The translations under genes were made by a program, and so were the position numbers. A stretch of 64,000 nucleotides of DNA from Dyella sp. BiH032 (GTDB lineage: Bacteria > Pseudomonadota > Gammaproteobacteria > Xanthomonadales > Rhodanobacteraceae). A model generated the notes under the pieces. That model was given only the letters and a program-made list of their open reading frames with translations, was not told the origin of the DNA and did no database searches. Positions 1 through 10,009 of the stretch are shown piece by piece (positions within the stretch are counted from its first letter, which is position 1; each line of letters begins with the position of its first letter). Where the stretch lies: positions 806,001-870,000 of the forward strand of contig NZ_CP134867.1 in NCBI RefSeq assembly GCF_031954525.1. The letters run 5' to 3'.

Positions 1-1042
1 CGCGGGCGGTCTCGATCAGCCAGTCGATCACGAACGGCGTGCGCTTGGAGTAGGCCTGCACCACGATGCCCAGGCCGTTCCACCCTGCCAGCGAGGGGTG
101 GGCGAACACGTCGCCCAGGATGTCCAGCGACAGCTCCAGGCGGTCGGCTTCCTCGGCGTCCACCGACAACGCGATGCCCTGCTTCATGGCCAGCTGCGAC
201 AGTTCCAGCAGCTTGGCGGTGAGGTCGCGGCGGGCCTCGTCGCGCCGGGCCACTTCGTAGCGCGGATGCAGCGCCGAGAGCTTGACCGAGATCGAGGGCG
301 CATCCGTGTGGTTGGCGAACGGGCCGCGCGAGCCGATGGCCGCGATGGCGTTGCGGTAGTCCTGCTGATAGCGCTCGGCGGTCTCCGCGGTGAGCGCGGA
401 CTCGCCCAGCATGTCGTAGGAATAGCGGTACACCGCGTATTCCTTCTGCGCGCAGCGGTCCAGCGCTTCGCCGATCGTGCGGCCCATCACGAATTGATGG
501 CCCATGATGCGCATCGCCTGGCGCACGGCTAGGCGGATCGCCGGCTCGCCCGCCCGGCCGACCAGGCGGCGCAGGGCGCCGGTGAAGTCATGGCGGGTGT
601 CCTCGGCCAGGTTGACCAGCTTGCCGGTGAGCATCAGGCCCCAGGTCGAGGCGTTGACGAAGAGCGACTCGCTCTGGCCCAGGTGCTTCTTCCAGTCGGC
701 ATCGCCCAGCTTGTCGCGGATCAGCTTGTCGGCCGTGCCCTTGTCCGGGATGCGCAGCAGCGCCTCGGCCACGCACATCAGCAGCACGCCTTCCTCGCTG
801 GACAGGTCGTACTGGCGCATGAAGGACTCGACCGCGCTCTGGTCCTTGGCGCGGGCACGCACGCGGGTGACCAGGTCGGCGGCCAGGTCGATCACTTTCT
901 CGCGCTCGGCGGGCGGCAGGCTGGCCTGGGTGAGCAGGTCGTTGACCGCTTCGGTCTCGTCGCGCAGCCAGGCGGCGGTGATGCGCGCGCGGGCCGGCTC
1001 CGCACCGGTCGGAAGTTCGGGGCTGAGGATGGGCTGGGTCAC
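1..1042 (-). CDS. putA: Bifunctional proline dehydrogenase / P5C dehydrogenase PutA, N-terminal part (truncated by window edge)
   Basis: PutA oxidises proline to glutamate: an FAD-dependent proline dehydrogenase makes pyrroline-5-carboxylate and a C-terminal aldehyde dehydrogenase oxidises it. About 347 codons are visible, covering the arm/alpha domain and the start of the PRODH barrel. The motifs EGVLLMCVAEALLRIPD, LFVNASTWGL, MGHQFVMGRTIGEAL, KLSALHPRYE and VDAEEADRLELSLDI match PutA closely. The best start is GTG at 1042, since the only upstream in-frame near-start is an ATT; no strong ribosome binding site is visible. From this start there is no room for the ribbon-helix-helix DNA-binding domain of E. 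coli PutA, so it looks like a non-regulatory, enzyme-only PutA. The gene continues past position 1. The 261 bases between this gene and the next hold no gene I can support, only a GC-rich palindromic stretch near 1145-1170. Confidence 0.93.
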   Translation of the reverse strand, partial: MTQPILSPELPTGAEPARARITAAWLRDETEAVNDLLTQASLPPAEREKVIDLAADLVTRVRARAKDQSAVESFMRQYDLSSEEGVLLMCVAEALLRIPDKGTADKLIRDKLGDADWKKHLGQSESLFVNASTWGLMLTGKLVNLAEDTRHDFTGALRRLVGRAGEPAIRLAVRQAMRIMGHQFVMGRTIGEALDRCAQKEYAVYRYSYDMLGESALTAETAERYQQDYRNAIAAIGSRGPFANHTDAPSISVKLSALHPRYEVARRDEARRDLTAKLLELSQLAMKQGIALSVDAEEADRLELSLDILGDVFAHPSLAGWNGLGIVVQAYSKRTPFVIDWLIETAR

Positions 1043-1303
1043 GGGGATATCAATGGGTGGGGAAGCGCGAAATTCCGCGATTGTACGCGGTGGGGGAGAG
1101 CGGACGCACGCGTACGTGGGGGCGGGCGGTCCGCTATGAAAGTGCGCCGCCGCGCGGGGCGGCGGGCTGGGATGTCAACCGTGCGTGTGCGCCTCTCCGG
1201 ATTCGCCGTGCTTTCGCTGATCCGCGTCAAGTCCCTGCGTCATTCTTGCCCACCTCGGCGCCGCGGCCTATGATTCGCGGGTTCCAGGCACGCCGGTAAT
1301 TCC

Positions 1304-1789
1304 ATGATCGTGCTTCGACCAGCTGCCGCCGGCCTGCCGTGCGCGACGATATGGCTCAAGCCCAATCGCGCCCTCAGCCGGCGCGACCTGCGTCGACTGA
1401 TCGGGGTATTGGCAGCCTTGGCGCTGACGACGGCCGGACTGGGCGCGTGGCAGGGGAATGTGTTCGCTCCGCTGTTCGCCCTGGTCGAGTCCTCCGCGGT
1501 GGCTCTCGCCTTGGGCGTGGCCTGGCGGGCCGGCGACCGCAGCGAGCGCATCACCCTCGACGACACGTCGCTGGAGGTGCAATCCCTGCCAGGCCGGCGC
1601 AGTGCGCGCTTCCAGTCCTACTGGGTGCGCGTGCGGCTCAGGGAGGGTGCGGGACGCCATCGTCTGCTGCTGACGTCGCACGGGCGGGAGCTGGAGATCG
1701 GGGCGTTTCTCGCCGACGAGGAGCGGGCCGAGCTGTCGAGGAAACTCATGGTGCTGCTGGCCGACCTTCATCGCCAGCCGCGCAGGTAG
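1304..1789 (+). CDS. DUF2244 domain membrane protein
   Basis: A 161-residue inner-membrane protein of the DUF2244 family. Two hydrophobic segments lie at about residues 32-50 and 56-73, followed by a soluble tail with the family pattern SLEVQSLP...RFQSYWVRVRL...SHGRELEIG, ending in a helix that contains DEERAELSRKL. The biochemical role is unknown. Family members frequently sit just upstream of cytochrome c oxidase subunit II genes, as here: ctaC begins 20 bases after the stop. An involvement in oxidase biogenesis is therefore guilt by association only. The start was chosen as the first ATG that keeps the complete hydrophobic N-terminus. Confidence 0.75.
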   Translation: MIVLRPAAAGLPCATIWLKPNRALSRRDLRRLIGVLAALALTTAGLGAWQGNVFAPLFALVESSAVALALGVAWRAGDRSERITLDDTSLEVQSLPGRRSARFQSYWVRVRLREGAGRHRLLLTSHGRELEIGAFLADEERAELSRKLMVLLADLHRQPRR

Positions 1790-1809
1790 GTTCAACAAGG
1801 GTGCAAGAC

Positions 1810-2769
1810 ATGACATCTGGCGGCATCAGGATCAAGGCACGATGGGCGAAGATCTGCGCGCTGTTCGCTGGCGCAGCCTGGATTGACCAGGCCATCGCCA
1901 ACCCGGAACCCGGTCAGCTGAACATGACGCGCGGCGTGACCGAATGGTCCCCGGTGCCGTACTTCCTCAACAACGTCGCCCTGGGTGTCTGCATCGTCAT
2001 CGGCATCGTGGTGTTCGGCGCGATGTTCGTGGCGATGTTCCGCTTCCGTAAGTCGCGCGGCGCGGTGGCCGAGAAGTGGTCGCACAACACCACGCTCGAA
2101 GTGATCTGGACCACCATCCCGGTGATCATCCTGATCGTGCTGGCCTACCTGGCCACCGGCGGCCTGAAGACGTTCGCCGACACCACCGGCTCGCAGATGA
2201 CCGTGAAGGTCACCGGCTACCAGTGGAAGTGGCGCTACGACTACGTCGACTACCAGGGCAAGGCGATCGAGAAGGTCGGCTTCATGTCCAAGCTGGACAA
2301 GGAAAGCGACGAAACCCGCCAGCTCAAGTCGGGCATGGACCCGAACGCCGTCAAGGTCGACGGTTACAACACCTATCTGCTCAATGTGGACGAGCCGCTG
2401 GTGGTTCCCACCGGCACCAAGATCCGCTTTGTGATCACCGCCGGCGACGTCATCCACTCCTGGTGGGTGCCCGCGCTGGGCTGGAAGATGGACGCCATCC
2501 CCGGCATCGTCAATGCGGCCTGGACCAACATCAAGGAGCCTGGCGTGTACCGTGGCCAGTGCGCCGAGCTGTGCGGCCAGGACCATGGCTTCATGCCGAT
2601 CGTGGTGAAGGCGGTGCCGAAGGCCGAGTTCGAGCAGTGGCTGGCGCAGAAGCAGCAGGCCGCGCAGCCGCAACCGCCGGCCGCTCCGGCCGCGCCTGCC
2701 GCCGCTTCGAGCGCCGCCGCGCCCAAGACCGCGCAGGCCGCCGTCCCGGCGTCGAACCCCCAGGGCTGA
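1810..2769 (+). CDS. ctaC: Cytochrome c oxidase subunit II
   Basis: CuA-bearing subunit of the aa3-type terminal oxidase, which accepts electrons from cytochrome c in the periplasm. The 319-residue product has an N-terminal hydrophobic leader (about residues 12-30), two transmembrane helices (about 53-78 and 98-120) and a cupredoxin domain. CuA ligands are visible: His216 in VIHSWW and Cys251, Cys255, His259, Met262 in CAELCGQDHGFM. The aromatic electron-entry stretch YQWKWRYDY is present. The last 45 residues are an Ala/Pro-rich tail. ATG 1810 has AAGG nine bases upstream; the open frame continues far upstream through the DUF2244 gene but carries no family sequence there. A GTG three codons earlier is a possible alternative start. 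Confidence 0.96.
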   Translation: MTSGGIRIKARWAKICALFAGAAWIDQAIANPEPGQLNMTRGVTEWSPVPYFLNNVALGVCIVIGIVVFGAMFVAMFRFRKSRGAVAEKWSHNTTLEVIWTTIPVIILIVLAYLATGGLKTFADTTGSQMTVKVTGYQWKWRYDYVDYQGKAIEKVGFMSKLDKESDETRQLKSGMDPNAVKVDGYNTYLLNVDEPLVVPTGTKIRFVITAGDVIHSWWVPALGWKMDAIPGIVNAAWTNIKEPGVYRGQCAELCGQDHGFMPIVVKAVPKAEFEQWLAQKQQAAQPQPPAAPAAPAAASSAAAPKTAQAAVPASNPQG

Positions 2770-2823
2770 TCCGGCCGCTCCACGTCGTCCCACAGAATTC
2801 CGCTTAGGTAGAGGTGCAAGGCC

Positions 2824-4440
<1,617 letters not shown>

Positions 4441-4492
4441 CAGATCCAAGGCGCCTTCCGCCGCGAGGCGGCAGGCGCCGGTAACGCATGCG

Positions 4493-4624
4493 ATGAATCG
4501 GCAAACGACGGAAACGGAACAGGAAGCGCGCCGCAGCGGCGCACGGCGTACCGCCCTGGTGGTCGCGGCGATCGCGGTAGCGATCTTCCTGCTCTCGATC
4601 TGGCAGATGCTCCGGTTCTCGTAA
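4493..4624 (+). CDS. Cytochrome oxidase small assembly protein (43 residues, single TM)
   Basis: A very short gene between ctaD and ctaE. The protein is 43 residues: a polar, charged N-terminus (MNRQTTETEQEARRSGARR) and one transmembrane helix (about residues 20-37, TALVVAAIAVAIFLLSIW). Small one-helix proteins of this layout occur between subunits I and III in many proteobacterial oxidase operons and are called small assembly proteins; the molecular role is not established. In most such operons the next gene is ctaG (Cox11, CuB insertion), but here only 66 bases separate it from ctaE. A nearby upstream ATG (4488) reads only two codons, so ATG 4493 is the start. Confidence 0.7.
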   Translation: MNRQTTETEQEARRSGARRTALVVAAIAVAIFLLSIWQMLRFS

Positions 4625-4690
4625 GGCGGTTCGCATGTCCCGCGCAGTCCGGCGGGCGGAAGTAACGAGGAAATCCACGGGAATCTCACC

Positions 4691-5578
4691 ATGGGTCAGC
4701 AGCAAGGCGCTTATTTCGTACCGACCAAGAGTTCATGGCCGATCGTGGCCGCGGTCGTCATGTTCGTCACCGTCTTCGGTGCCGCGCACTGGCTGAACGC
4801 GCAGCCGGGCGAGGCCGGGTTCGGCAAGACGGTGCTGACGGTTGGTTTCGTCGGCATCCTCGGCATGTTCTTCGGCTGGTTCCGCTCGGTGATCCGCGAA
4901 TCGCTGGCCGGCAACTACAACAGCCAGGTGGACACCTCGTTCCGCATGGGCATGATGTGGTTCATCTTCTCCGAAGTGATGTTCTTCGGCGCCTTCTTCG
5001 GCGCGCTGTTCTATGCACGCATCTACTCGGTGCCGTGGCTGGGCGGCGAAGGCCACGGCGTGCTGACCCACCAGTTCCTGTGGAGCGACTACGCGGCCGC
5101 CTGGGGTGCCAACGGCGGCGGCGGTCCGGCCCGCATCGGCGGCGATTTCCAGACCGTGGCGCCGTGGGGCCTGCCGCTGCTGAACACGCTGATCCTGCTC
5201 ACCTCCAGCGTGACCATCACCATCGCGCACCATGCGCTGAAGGCCGGCCATCGCGGCAAGCTGCTGGTGTTCCTGGCGCTGACCGTGCTGCTGGGCGCGA
5301 CCTTCCTGTACTTCCAGGCCCACGAGTACATCGAGGCCTACAAGGAGCTCAACCTGACGCTGCAGAGCGGCGTCTACGGCTCCACGTTCTTCATGCTCAC
5401 CGGCTTCCACGGCATGCACGTGACGCTGGGCACGATCATGCTGGCGATCATCTGGTTCCGCTGTGCCAAGGGCCACTTCAGCAAGGACCACCACTTTGGT
5501 TTCGAGGCGGTGGCCTGGTATTGGCACTTCGTGGACGTGGTGTGGCTCGGCCTGTTCATGTTCGTCTATATCCTCTGA
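4691..5578 (+). CDS. ctaE: Cytochrome c oxidase subunit III
   Basis: Third core subunit of the aa3 oxidase, a seven-helix membrane protein that stabilises subunit I and lines the oxygen entry path. At 295 residues it is normal for bacterial subunit III. Recognisable stretches are MMWFIFSEVMFFGAFFGALF, the HEY motif in FQAHEYIEAY, the GFHGMHVTLGTI signature and the C-terminal YWHFVDVVWLGLF. It is the last plus-strand gene before a strong intrinsic terminator. Confidence 0.96.
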   Translation: MGQQQGAYFVPTKSSWPIVAAVVMFVTVFGAAHWLNAQPGEAGFGKTVLTVGFVGILGMFFGWFRSVIRESLAGNYNSQVDTSFRMGMMWFIFSEVMFFGAFFGALFYARIYSVPWLGGEGHGVLTHQFLWSDYAAAWGANGGGGPARIGGDFQTVAPWGLPLLNTLILLTSSVTITIAHHALKAGHRGKLLVFLALTVLLGATFLYFQAHEYIEAYKELNLTLQSGVYGSTFFMLTGFHGMHVTLGTIMLAIIWFRCAKGHFSKDHHFGFEAVAWYWHFVDVVWLGLFMFVYIL

Positions 5579-5631
5579 GATGCCGCTCGCGCGGCCGGCG
5601 CTTGCAGAGGTGCCGGCACCGCCACGAAAAA

Positions 5632-5656
5632 GCCCGCCATCCGGCGGGCTTTTTTT
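5632..5656 (+). terminator. Intrinsic terminator after ctaE (bidirectional)
   Basis: Perfect 7-bp stem GCCCGCC / GGCGGGC with loop ATCC, followed by seven T and preceded by a run of A. It closes the ctaC-ctaE unit on the plus strand and, because of the A-run on the other side, can also stop the minus-strand twin-TM gene. Confidence 0.9.
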
Positions 5657-5768
5657 CGTTGAGAGGCTGGCGCTGTCGAAGGAAACGTCTGCGTCCGGTT
5701 CCGTCGGCGCCTGCGGCGACCGGCCGGAATGTCGCGGGCGAGGCGCCGGCCCCGGCGGGCCGCTACAA

Positions 5769-5984
5769 TCAGCGGCCCACGCCGTGCGGGTGCAGCCAGC
5801 CCATCCAGATGCCGAAGACGACCATCAGGATGAGCAGCACCGAGAGCCCGATGCGGCGCGTCAATGCCCACACCGTGCGCTTGCTGCCGTCCTTGTCGGT
5901 CATCATGAAATACAGCGCCTGGCCGAGGTTGAACAACACCACCAGCAGAAGAATCACCAGCGCATATTTGTAGATGGTTTCCAC
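5769..5984 (-). CDS. Twin-transmembrane protein (DUF2909-like)
   Basis: A 71-residue protein with two hydrophobic helices (about residues 5-27 and 46-65), separated by a short charged loop MTDKDGSKRTVWALTRR; the second helix contains LSVLLILMVVFGIWMGW. This is the layout of the DUF2909 / twin-TM family that commonly neighbours SURF1 on the opposite strand in gammaproteobacterial oxidase loci. Function is unknown. The start is a GTG at 5984; no ATG lies in frame between it and the upstream divergent SURF1 gene, 59 bases away. The shared intergenic region must carry both promoters. Confidence 0.7.
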   Translation of the reverse strand: METIYKYALVILLLVVLFNLGQALYFMMTDKDGSKRTVWALTRRIGLSVLLILMVVFGIWMGWLHPHGVGR

Positions 5985-6043
5985 GTGATTGGCCCAAAGG
6001 ACGATGACATCCGCAGTATAGCCCTGGCCTGTGGTGGCTCCGC

Positions 6044-6784
6044 ATGAGCCTGCTGCGGCGTCCCCGCTGGTGGGCCGTGCTGCTGACGCTGGCCGGCGTG
6101 CTGCTTTTCCTGCGTCTGGGCGCGTGGCAGCTGCACCGCGCCGACGAGAAGGAAGCACTTCTGCGTCGCTATGCCGCAGCGGAGCAGGGGCCTGTGCGCG
6201 AATTTGCCGCGGTGGGCGAAACCCCGCCGGCCGATGCGTTTCCGCGCGTGCGCGTGGCGGGCGAATTCCTGCCGGGCCGTACATACCTGCTGGACAATCC
6301 CAAGCACGATCAGCGCGGCGGCGTGGAGGTCTACGCGCCCTTCCGGCCGGACGGCAAGGAGCGCCTGCTGCTGGTGGATCTGGGCTTCCTTCCTGGCAAC
6401 GGCACGGACCAGTCGCCGCAGCTGCCGCCCCTGCCCGAAGGCCGGAAGGAGCTCACCGGTTTCTATCAGCCCGCGCCGGGCGTGGGTTTCGAGATGGGGG
6501 GCGATGCGCTCGCGCGCCAGGCCCACTGGCCGAAGACCACCGTCTATCTGGACCTCGACCAGGTGTCGAAGGATCTGGGCACGTCGCTCTATCCGCGCGT
6601 GCTGGCGCTCGAGCCCGACGCTTCGTCCATCTACGTGCGCGAGCACACGCCGGATTTCAGCGCGATGCCGCCGGCGCGCCATCGCGCCTATGCCTTTCAA
6701 TGGTTCACCTTCGCCGCGGTGGCGGTGGTGATGTTCCTGTTCCTGCACCGCAAGCGCAAAGCGACTTCGGGGGATGCGCAATGA
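6044..6784 (+). CDS. SURF1 family protein
   Basis: Oxidase assembly factor of the SURF1/Shy1 family, implicated in haem a insertion into subunit I. The 246-residue protein has the family architecture of one N-terminal helix (about residues 10-28), a large periplasmic domain and one C-terminal helix (about 211-231). Family hallmarks are visible: LGAWQLHRADEK after the first helix, LDNPKHDQRGGVEVYAPF, LVDLGFLPGN and HRAYAFQWFTFA before the last helix. Its stop overlaps the next start (ATGA), so the two are translationally coupled. Confidence 0.92.
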   Translation: MSLLRRPRWWAVLLTLAGVLLFLRLGAWQLHRADEKEALLRRYAAAEQGPVREFAAVGETPPADAFPRVRVAGEFLPGRTYLLDNPKHDQRGGVEVYAPFRPDGKERLLLVDLGFLPGNGTDQSPQLPPLPEGRKELTGFYQPAPGVGFEMGGDALARQAHWPKTTVYLDLDQVSKDLGTSLYPRVLALEPDASSIYVREHTPDFSAMPPARHRAYAFQWFTFAAVAVVMFLFLHRKRKATSGDAQ

Positions 6785-7350
6785 ACCAGCCCAGCCAGAC
6801 GGCGCAGCGCGCCGGCCGCTTCAAGCTCCTGCTGATCATGGCGGTGTTCGCCGCGCCCATGTTGGCGGCCGGGCTGCTCACGCTCAGCGGCTGGCAGCCG
6901 GCCGGCAAGGCCTATGGCCAGCCGGTGACGCCGCAACGCAATTTCGCGCAGGAAAACCTGCGCGTCGTGCTGGATGACGGCCAGGCCTGGGCCTGGCGCG
7001 CGGAGCAGCCGCAGCTCACGCTCGTCGCGCTGCCCGGTCCCGGTTGCGCGAAGCAATGCCTCGACGGCCTGACCAAGATCGCCGCCGCGCGCATCACCCT
7101 CAATCGCAACGCACCGCGTCTGCGCCTGCTCTACGTGGGCGAGCCGCCCGCCGATGCCGAGCGCGACGGCATGAAGAATTACTGGCGCATCGGTTCGGAC
7201 GTGGAGGGGCGGCTGGCCGCCTGGCGCCCGTCCGCCCCCGACAGGGTGTCCGCGCTGCTGGTGGAATCCAATGGCACGGCGCTGGCCTACTATCCGGTCG
7301 ATTTCGATCCGACCGGCTTGCGCAAGGACCTGCAGAAGGTGATCCGCTGA
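6781..7350 (+). CDS. Membrane-anchored CxxxC protein of the oxidase cluster (function unknown)
   Basis: A 189-residue protein with one N-terminal transmembrane helix (about residues 18-40) and a periplasmic domain. It contains GPGCAKQCLDGL, a CxxxC pair placed after a beta-strand (LTLVALPGPG) the way Sco copper chaperones and thioredoxin-like folds carry their cysteines, and later LRLLYVGEP and YYPVDFDPTGLRKDLQKV, which resemble the late strands of a redoxin fold. Genes between surf1 and ctaA in related bacteria encode similar uncharacterised proteins. A Sco-like role in copper delivery is inference. It overlaps surf1 by 4 bases and ctaA by one base, so the three are one unit. Confidence 0.65.
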   Translation: MNQPSQTAQRAGRFKLLLIMAVFAAPMLAAGLLTLSGWQPAGKAYGQPVTPQRNFAQENLRVVLDDGQAWAWRAEQPQLTLVALPGPGCAKQCLDGLTKIAAARITLNRNAPRLRLLYVGEPPADAERDGMKNYWRIGSDVEGRLAAWRPSAPDRVSALLVESNGTALAYYPVDFDPTGLRKDLQKVIR

Positions 7351-8507
7351 TGCCCTCCCGTTCCGTGAAGATCCTCCGCAGCCTGGCCCTGCTCGCCGCG
7401 GTATTCGCCTTCGGCGTGGTGATGTTCGGCGCCTTCGTGCGCCTGTCCAATGCCGGCCTCTCCTGCCCGGACTGGCCGACCTGCTACGGCAAGGCCACGT
7501 GGCCGCAGCATTCGCACGAGATCGCCCAGGCGAACGAGGCATTTCCCGATCGTCCCTACGAGACGCACAAGGCCTGGCGCGAGCAGGTGCATCGCTTCCT
7601 CGCCGGGACGCTCGGCATGCTGGTGTTCGCGCTGGCGCTGGTGGCGAGCTGGCGGCGGCCGTGGGCGCGCTATGCGGTGATCGTGTCGGCCATCCTCGCC
7701 GCGGTAGGCGTGAGCATGTACATGCGCGGCGAACATGCTGTGTCGTCGATCGTCTCCGCCTTCGCCATCGGCCTGCCTTTGCTGGCCGCGTTGCGTCTCG
7801 GCCGCCCCGGCGCGTGGCGCATCAGCGTGCTCGCCTTCGGAGTGATCATCTTCCAGGCGATGCTCGGCATGTGGACGGTGACCCTGCTGCTCAAGCCCAT
7901 CGTGGTGATGGGCCACCTGCTCGGCGGCATCACCACCTTCGCGCTACTCGCGTACGCTGCGCTGCGCTTCGCCGGCGTGAGCGCGCGCGACGACGCTTAT
8001 GCGGACCTGCGCCGCTTCGTGACGGTGGGCATCGTCCTGCTGGTGGCGCAGATCGCCTTGGGCGGCTGGACCTCCGCCAACTACGCGGCGCTCGCCTGCG
8101 GCACGGACTTCCCCACCTGCCTGGGCCAGTGGGTCCCGCCCACCGACTTCAAGGAAGGCTTCGTGCTGTGGCGCGGCGTGGGCGTGAACTACGAGGGCGG
8201 TGTGCTCGACATGGCCGCGCGCAGTGCCATCCAGGTCGCGCACCGCATCGGCGCGCTGGTGGTGTTCTGCTACCTGGCCTGGCTGGCACAGCGCGCCACG
8301 CGCCGCGGCTTGCGCGGCTTCGGCCTGGCCATCGCCGTGGTGCTGGTGGCGCAGGTGCTGCTGGGCATCAGCAATGTGCACTTCGGCCTGCCGCTGCCGG
8401 TGGCGACCGCGCACAATGGGGTGGCGGCCCTGCTGCTGCTCGTGCTGCTGGCGACACTGGCGCGCACGCAGCGCCGGCACGACGATGCCATGTTCCAGAG
8501 CCTGTGA
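7350..8507 (+). CDS. ctaA: Haem A synthase
   Basis: Oxidises the C8 methyl of haem O to the formyl of haem A, needed for the aa3 oxidase. The 385-residue protein has eight predicted helices in two four-helix halves. Conserved elements are visible: [18 protein letters not shown] near the N-terminus, [20 protein letters not shown], the second-half VAHRIGAL and TAHNGVAA, which supply the haem-ligating histidines, and a cysteine pair in [14 protein letters not shown]. The start ATG overlaps the previous stop by one base (TGATG). Confidence 0.95.
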   Translation: MPSRSVKILRSLALLAAVFAFGVVMFGAFVRLSNAGLSCPDWPTCYGKATWPQHSHEIAQANEAFPDRPYETHKAWREQVHRFLAGTLGMLVFALALVASWRRPWARYAVIVSAILAAVGVSMYMRGEHAVSSIVSAFAIGLPLLAALRLGRPGAWRISVLAFGVIIFQAMLGMWTVTLLLKPIVVMGHLLGGITTFALLAYAALRFAGVSARDDAYADLRRFVTVGIVLLVAQIALGGWTSANYAALACGTDFPTCLGQWVPPTDFKEGFVLWRGVGVNYEGGVLDMAARSAIQVAHRIGALVVFCYLAWLAQRATRRGLRGFGLAIAVVLVAQVLLGISNVHFGLPLPVATAHNGVAALLLLVLLATLARTQRRHDDAMFQSL

Positions 8508-8511
8508 CCGG

Positions 8512-9447
8512 ATGAGCACGCCCCGGATGGACAACGCGCGGATGAACCCATTCAACGAATACCTGGAGCTGACCAAGCCGCGCGTCGTCGCGCTGCTGGT
8601 GTTCTGCGCCGTGATCGGCATGTTCCTGGCCGTGCCCGGCGTGCCGCCGTGGCGTGCGCTGGTGTTCGGCACGCTGGGCATCTGGCTGGCATCGGCTTCC
8701 GCGGCGGCATTCAATCACCTGATCGACCAGCGCATCGACAAGCTGATGGCGCGCACGGCGCATCGCCCGCTCGCCACCGGCCATCTCTCGCCGCGGCAGG
8801 TACTGGTGTTCGCGCTCGCGCTGGGCGTGGTGTCGATGCTGATCCTGGTGCTTCTCGTGAACCCGCTGACAGCGTTGCTCACCTTCGGCGGACTGATCGG
8901 CTACGCGGTGATCTATACCGCCTACCTCAAGCGCGCCACGCCGCAGAACATCGTCATCGGCGGGCTCGCCGGGGCGATTCCGCCCGTGCTCGGCTGGACT
9001 GCCGTGACTGGCGAGCTGCATGCGTTCGCGCTGCAGCTGTGCCTGATCATCTTCGTGTGGACGCCGCCGCATTTCTGGGCGCTGGCGATCTTCCGCCGTG
9101 ACGATTACTCGCGTGCGCAGGTGCCGATGCTGCCGGTGACGCACGGGGTGGTGTACACGCGCTGGCACGTGCTGTTCTACACGGTGCTGCTGTTCCTGGT
9201 GACGCTGCTGCCCGCGCTCACCGGCTACAGCGGGCTCATCTATCTCGGCGGCGCCGTCGTGCTCGGCGCGGGTTTCCTGTTTTACGCGATCCGGTTGCTC
9301 AATCCGCCGGACGAGTTCTTCGCGATGAAGGTGTTCAACTACTCCATCGTGTACCTCATGGCCCTGTTCGCCTTCCTGCTGGCCGACCACTGGCTGGCGG
9401 ACCCGCTGATCCAGCCGCAGGGCATGGTGTTCCAGCGCGCGGCCTAG
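8512..9447 (+). CDS. ctaB: Protohaem IX farnesyltransferase (haem O synthase)
   Basis: UbiA-family prenyltransferase that adds farnesyl to haem B to make haem O, the substrate of CtaA encoded just upstream. The 311-residue, multi-helix protein carries the first Asp-rich motif NHLIDQRID, the [11 protein letters not shown] loop, [12 protein letters not shown] and the second motif [15 protein letters not shown]. It starts four bases after the ctaA stop. Alternative in-frame ATGs lie 5 and 10 codons in (MDNARM). Last gene of the oxidase cluster. Confidence 0.95.
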   Translation: MSTPRMDNARMNPFNEYLELTKPRVVALLVFCAVIGMFLAVPGVPPWRALVFGTLGIWLASASAAAFNHLIDQRIDKLMARTAHRPLATGHLSPRQVLVFALALGVVSMLILVLLVNPLTALLTFGGLIGYAVIYTAYLKRATPQNIVIGGLAGAIPPVLGWTAVTGELHAFALQLCLIIFVWTPPHFWALAIFRRDDYSRAQVPMLPVTHGVVYTRWHVLFYTVLLFLVTLLPALTGYSGLIYLGGAVVLGAGFLFYAIRLLNPPDEFFAMKVFNYSIVYLMALFAFLLADHWLADPLIQPQGMVFQRAA

Positions 9448-9502
9448 TGATCCGCCGGCGCGGCGGCGCAAAAACTTTCGCACGCGATTCAGCGATTTAT
9501 CG

Positions 9503-9531
9503 TTGACACTCCCGCACCGCAGCAAGACAAT
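9503..9531 (+). promoter_or_regulatory. Sigma70-type promoter of the mgtA leader
   Basis: TTGACA (9503-9508) and GACAAT (9526-9531) with a 17-base spacer: a perfect -35 and a 4/6 -10. Transcription would begin near 9538, about 625 bases before the mgtA start codon. The stretch from 9448 to 9589 holds no gene I can support apart from this promoter. Confidence 0.65.
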
Positions 9532-9589
9532 GCGCGCGCCATCCGGCGCGCTGCGTCAGTGGCACTCCTGTCCGACCAAACCAAGGCAT

Positions 9590-9706
9590 ATGGACGTTTA
9601 CCCTAGTCGCAACGTCGACATCCGCGAGCATCGGGTGCCGGCATTGCATAACAAGCTGACTGTCTGCGGCGACCGCCTGCGGTCGGCCGGCGCTTTCCTC
9701 GACTAG
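9590..9706 (+). CDS. Candidate leader ORF 1 upstream of mgtA (38 residues)
   Basis: Short frame starting MDVYPSRNVDIREHRVP and ending AGAFLD. It begins about 52 bases after the predicted transcription start, with CAAGG six bases upstream of the ATG, and about four fifths of its third codon positions are G or C, as in genes here. It resembles no family I recognise. Its stop lies just downstream of a strong hairpin (9670-9685) within its own 3' part. As the first ORF of a long Mg2+-transporter leader it may be a regulatory peptide rather than a functional protein. Confidence 0.4.
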   Translation: MDVYPSRNVDIREHRVPALHNKLTVCGDRLRSAGAFLD

Positions 9707-9745
9707 GGAAGTCCGGCCCACTCCTGACGGCGCCTACGACGCCGT
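9670..9745 (+). promoter_or_regulatory. Two leader hairpins in the mgtA 5' region
   Basis: Hairpin A: CGACCG (9670-9675), loop CCTG, CGGTCG (9680-9685), inside the first short ORF. Hairpin B: ACGGCG (9727-9732), 7-base loop, CGCCGT (9740-9745), ending just before the GAGGAG ribosome binding site of the second short ORF. Both are perfect 6-bp stems. They could gate translation or Rho access; this is inference. Confidence 0.4.
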
Positions 9746-9761
9746 AACGAGGAGATGGGCC

Positions 9762-9995
9762 ATGAAGCTCCTTCGCGATTTTCTCCGTCTGCACACCGCG
9801 GGTCGCGGCCTGCTGGGCCGCCGCGCCGCTTCCCGTCGTACCTGGACCGTCACGGTTCCCGCCCCGCTGAACAAGCCGTCGCAGTCGCCGGTCACGCTCG
9901 CCGTGCACTACGGGCGCGAGCGTTCTGCGGTGCGTCGCCATGAATCCGCCGCGCCGAAAGGCCTTGGTCATCTTCAGCTGGTATCTCAGCGCTGA
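9762..9995 (+). CDS. Candidate leader ORF 2 upstream of mgtA (77 residues, basic)
   Basis: Starts MKLLRDFLRLHTAGRG and is rich in Arg, with no cysteine and no transmembrane helix; a Pro-containing stretch TVPAPLNKPSQSP lies in the middle. ATG 9762 is preceded by GAGGAG with a 7-base gap, among the best ribosome binding sites in the region; an ATG at 9755 directly abuts that site and is rejected. No family is recognised. It lies between the first leader ORF and a Pro-containing 23-codon ORF, all before mgtA, so a role in Mg2+-dependent control of mgtA is possible but unproven. Confidence 0.5.
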   Translation: MKLLRDFLRLHTAGRGLLGRRAASRRTWTVTVPAPLNKPSQSPVTLAVHYGRERSAVRRHESAAPKGLGHLQLVSQR

Positions 9996-10009
9996 AGGGG
10001 ACTGAAGCG

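Noticed and set aside
1339..1809. N-terminal extension of the ctaC frame across the DUF2244 gene
   Set aside because: The sequence is a frame-shadow of the DUF2244 gene; the signal/TM and CuA domain begin after ATG 1810.
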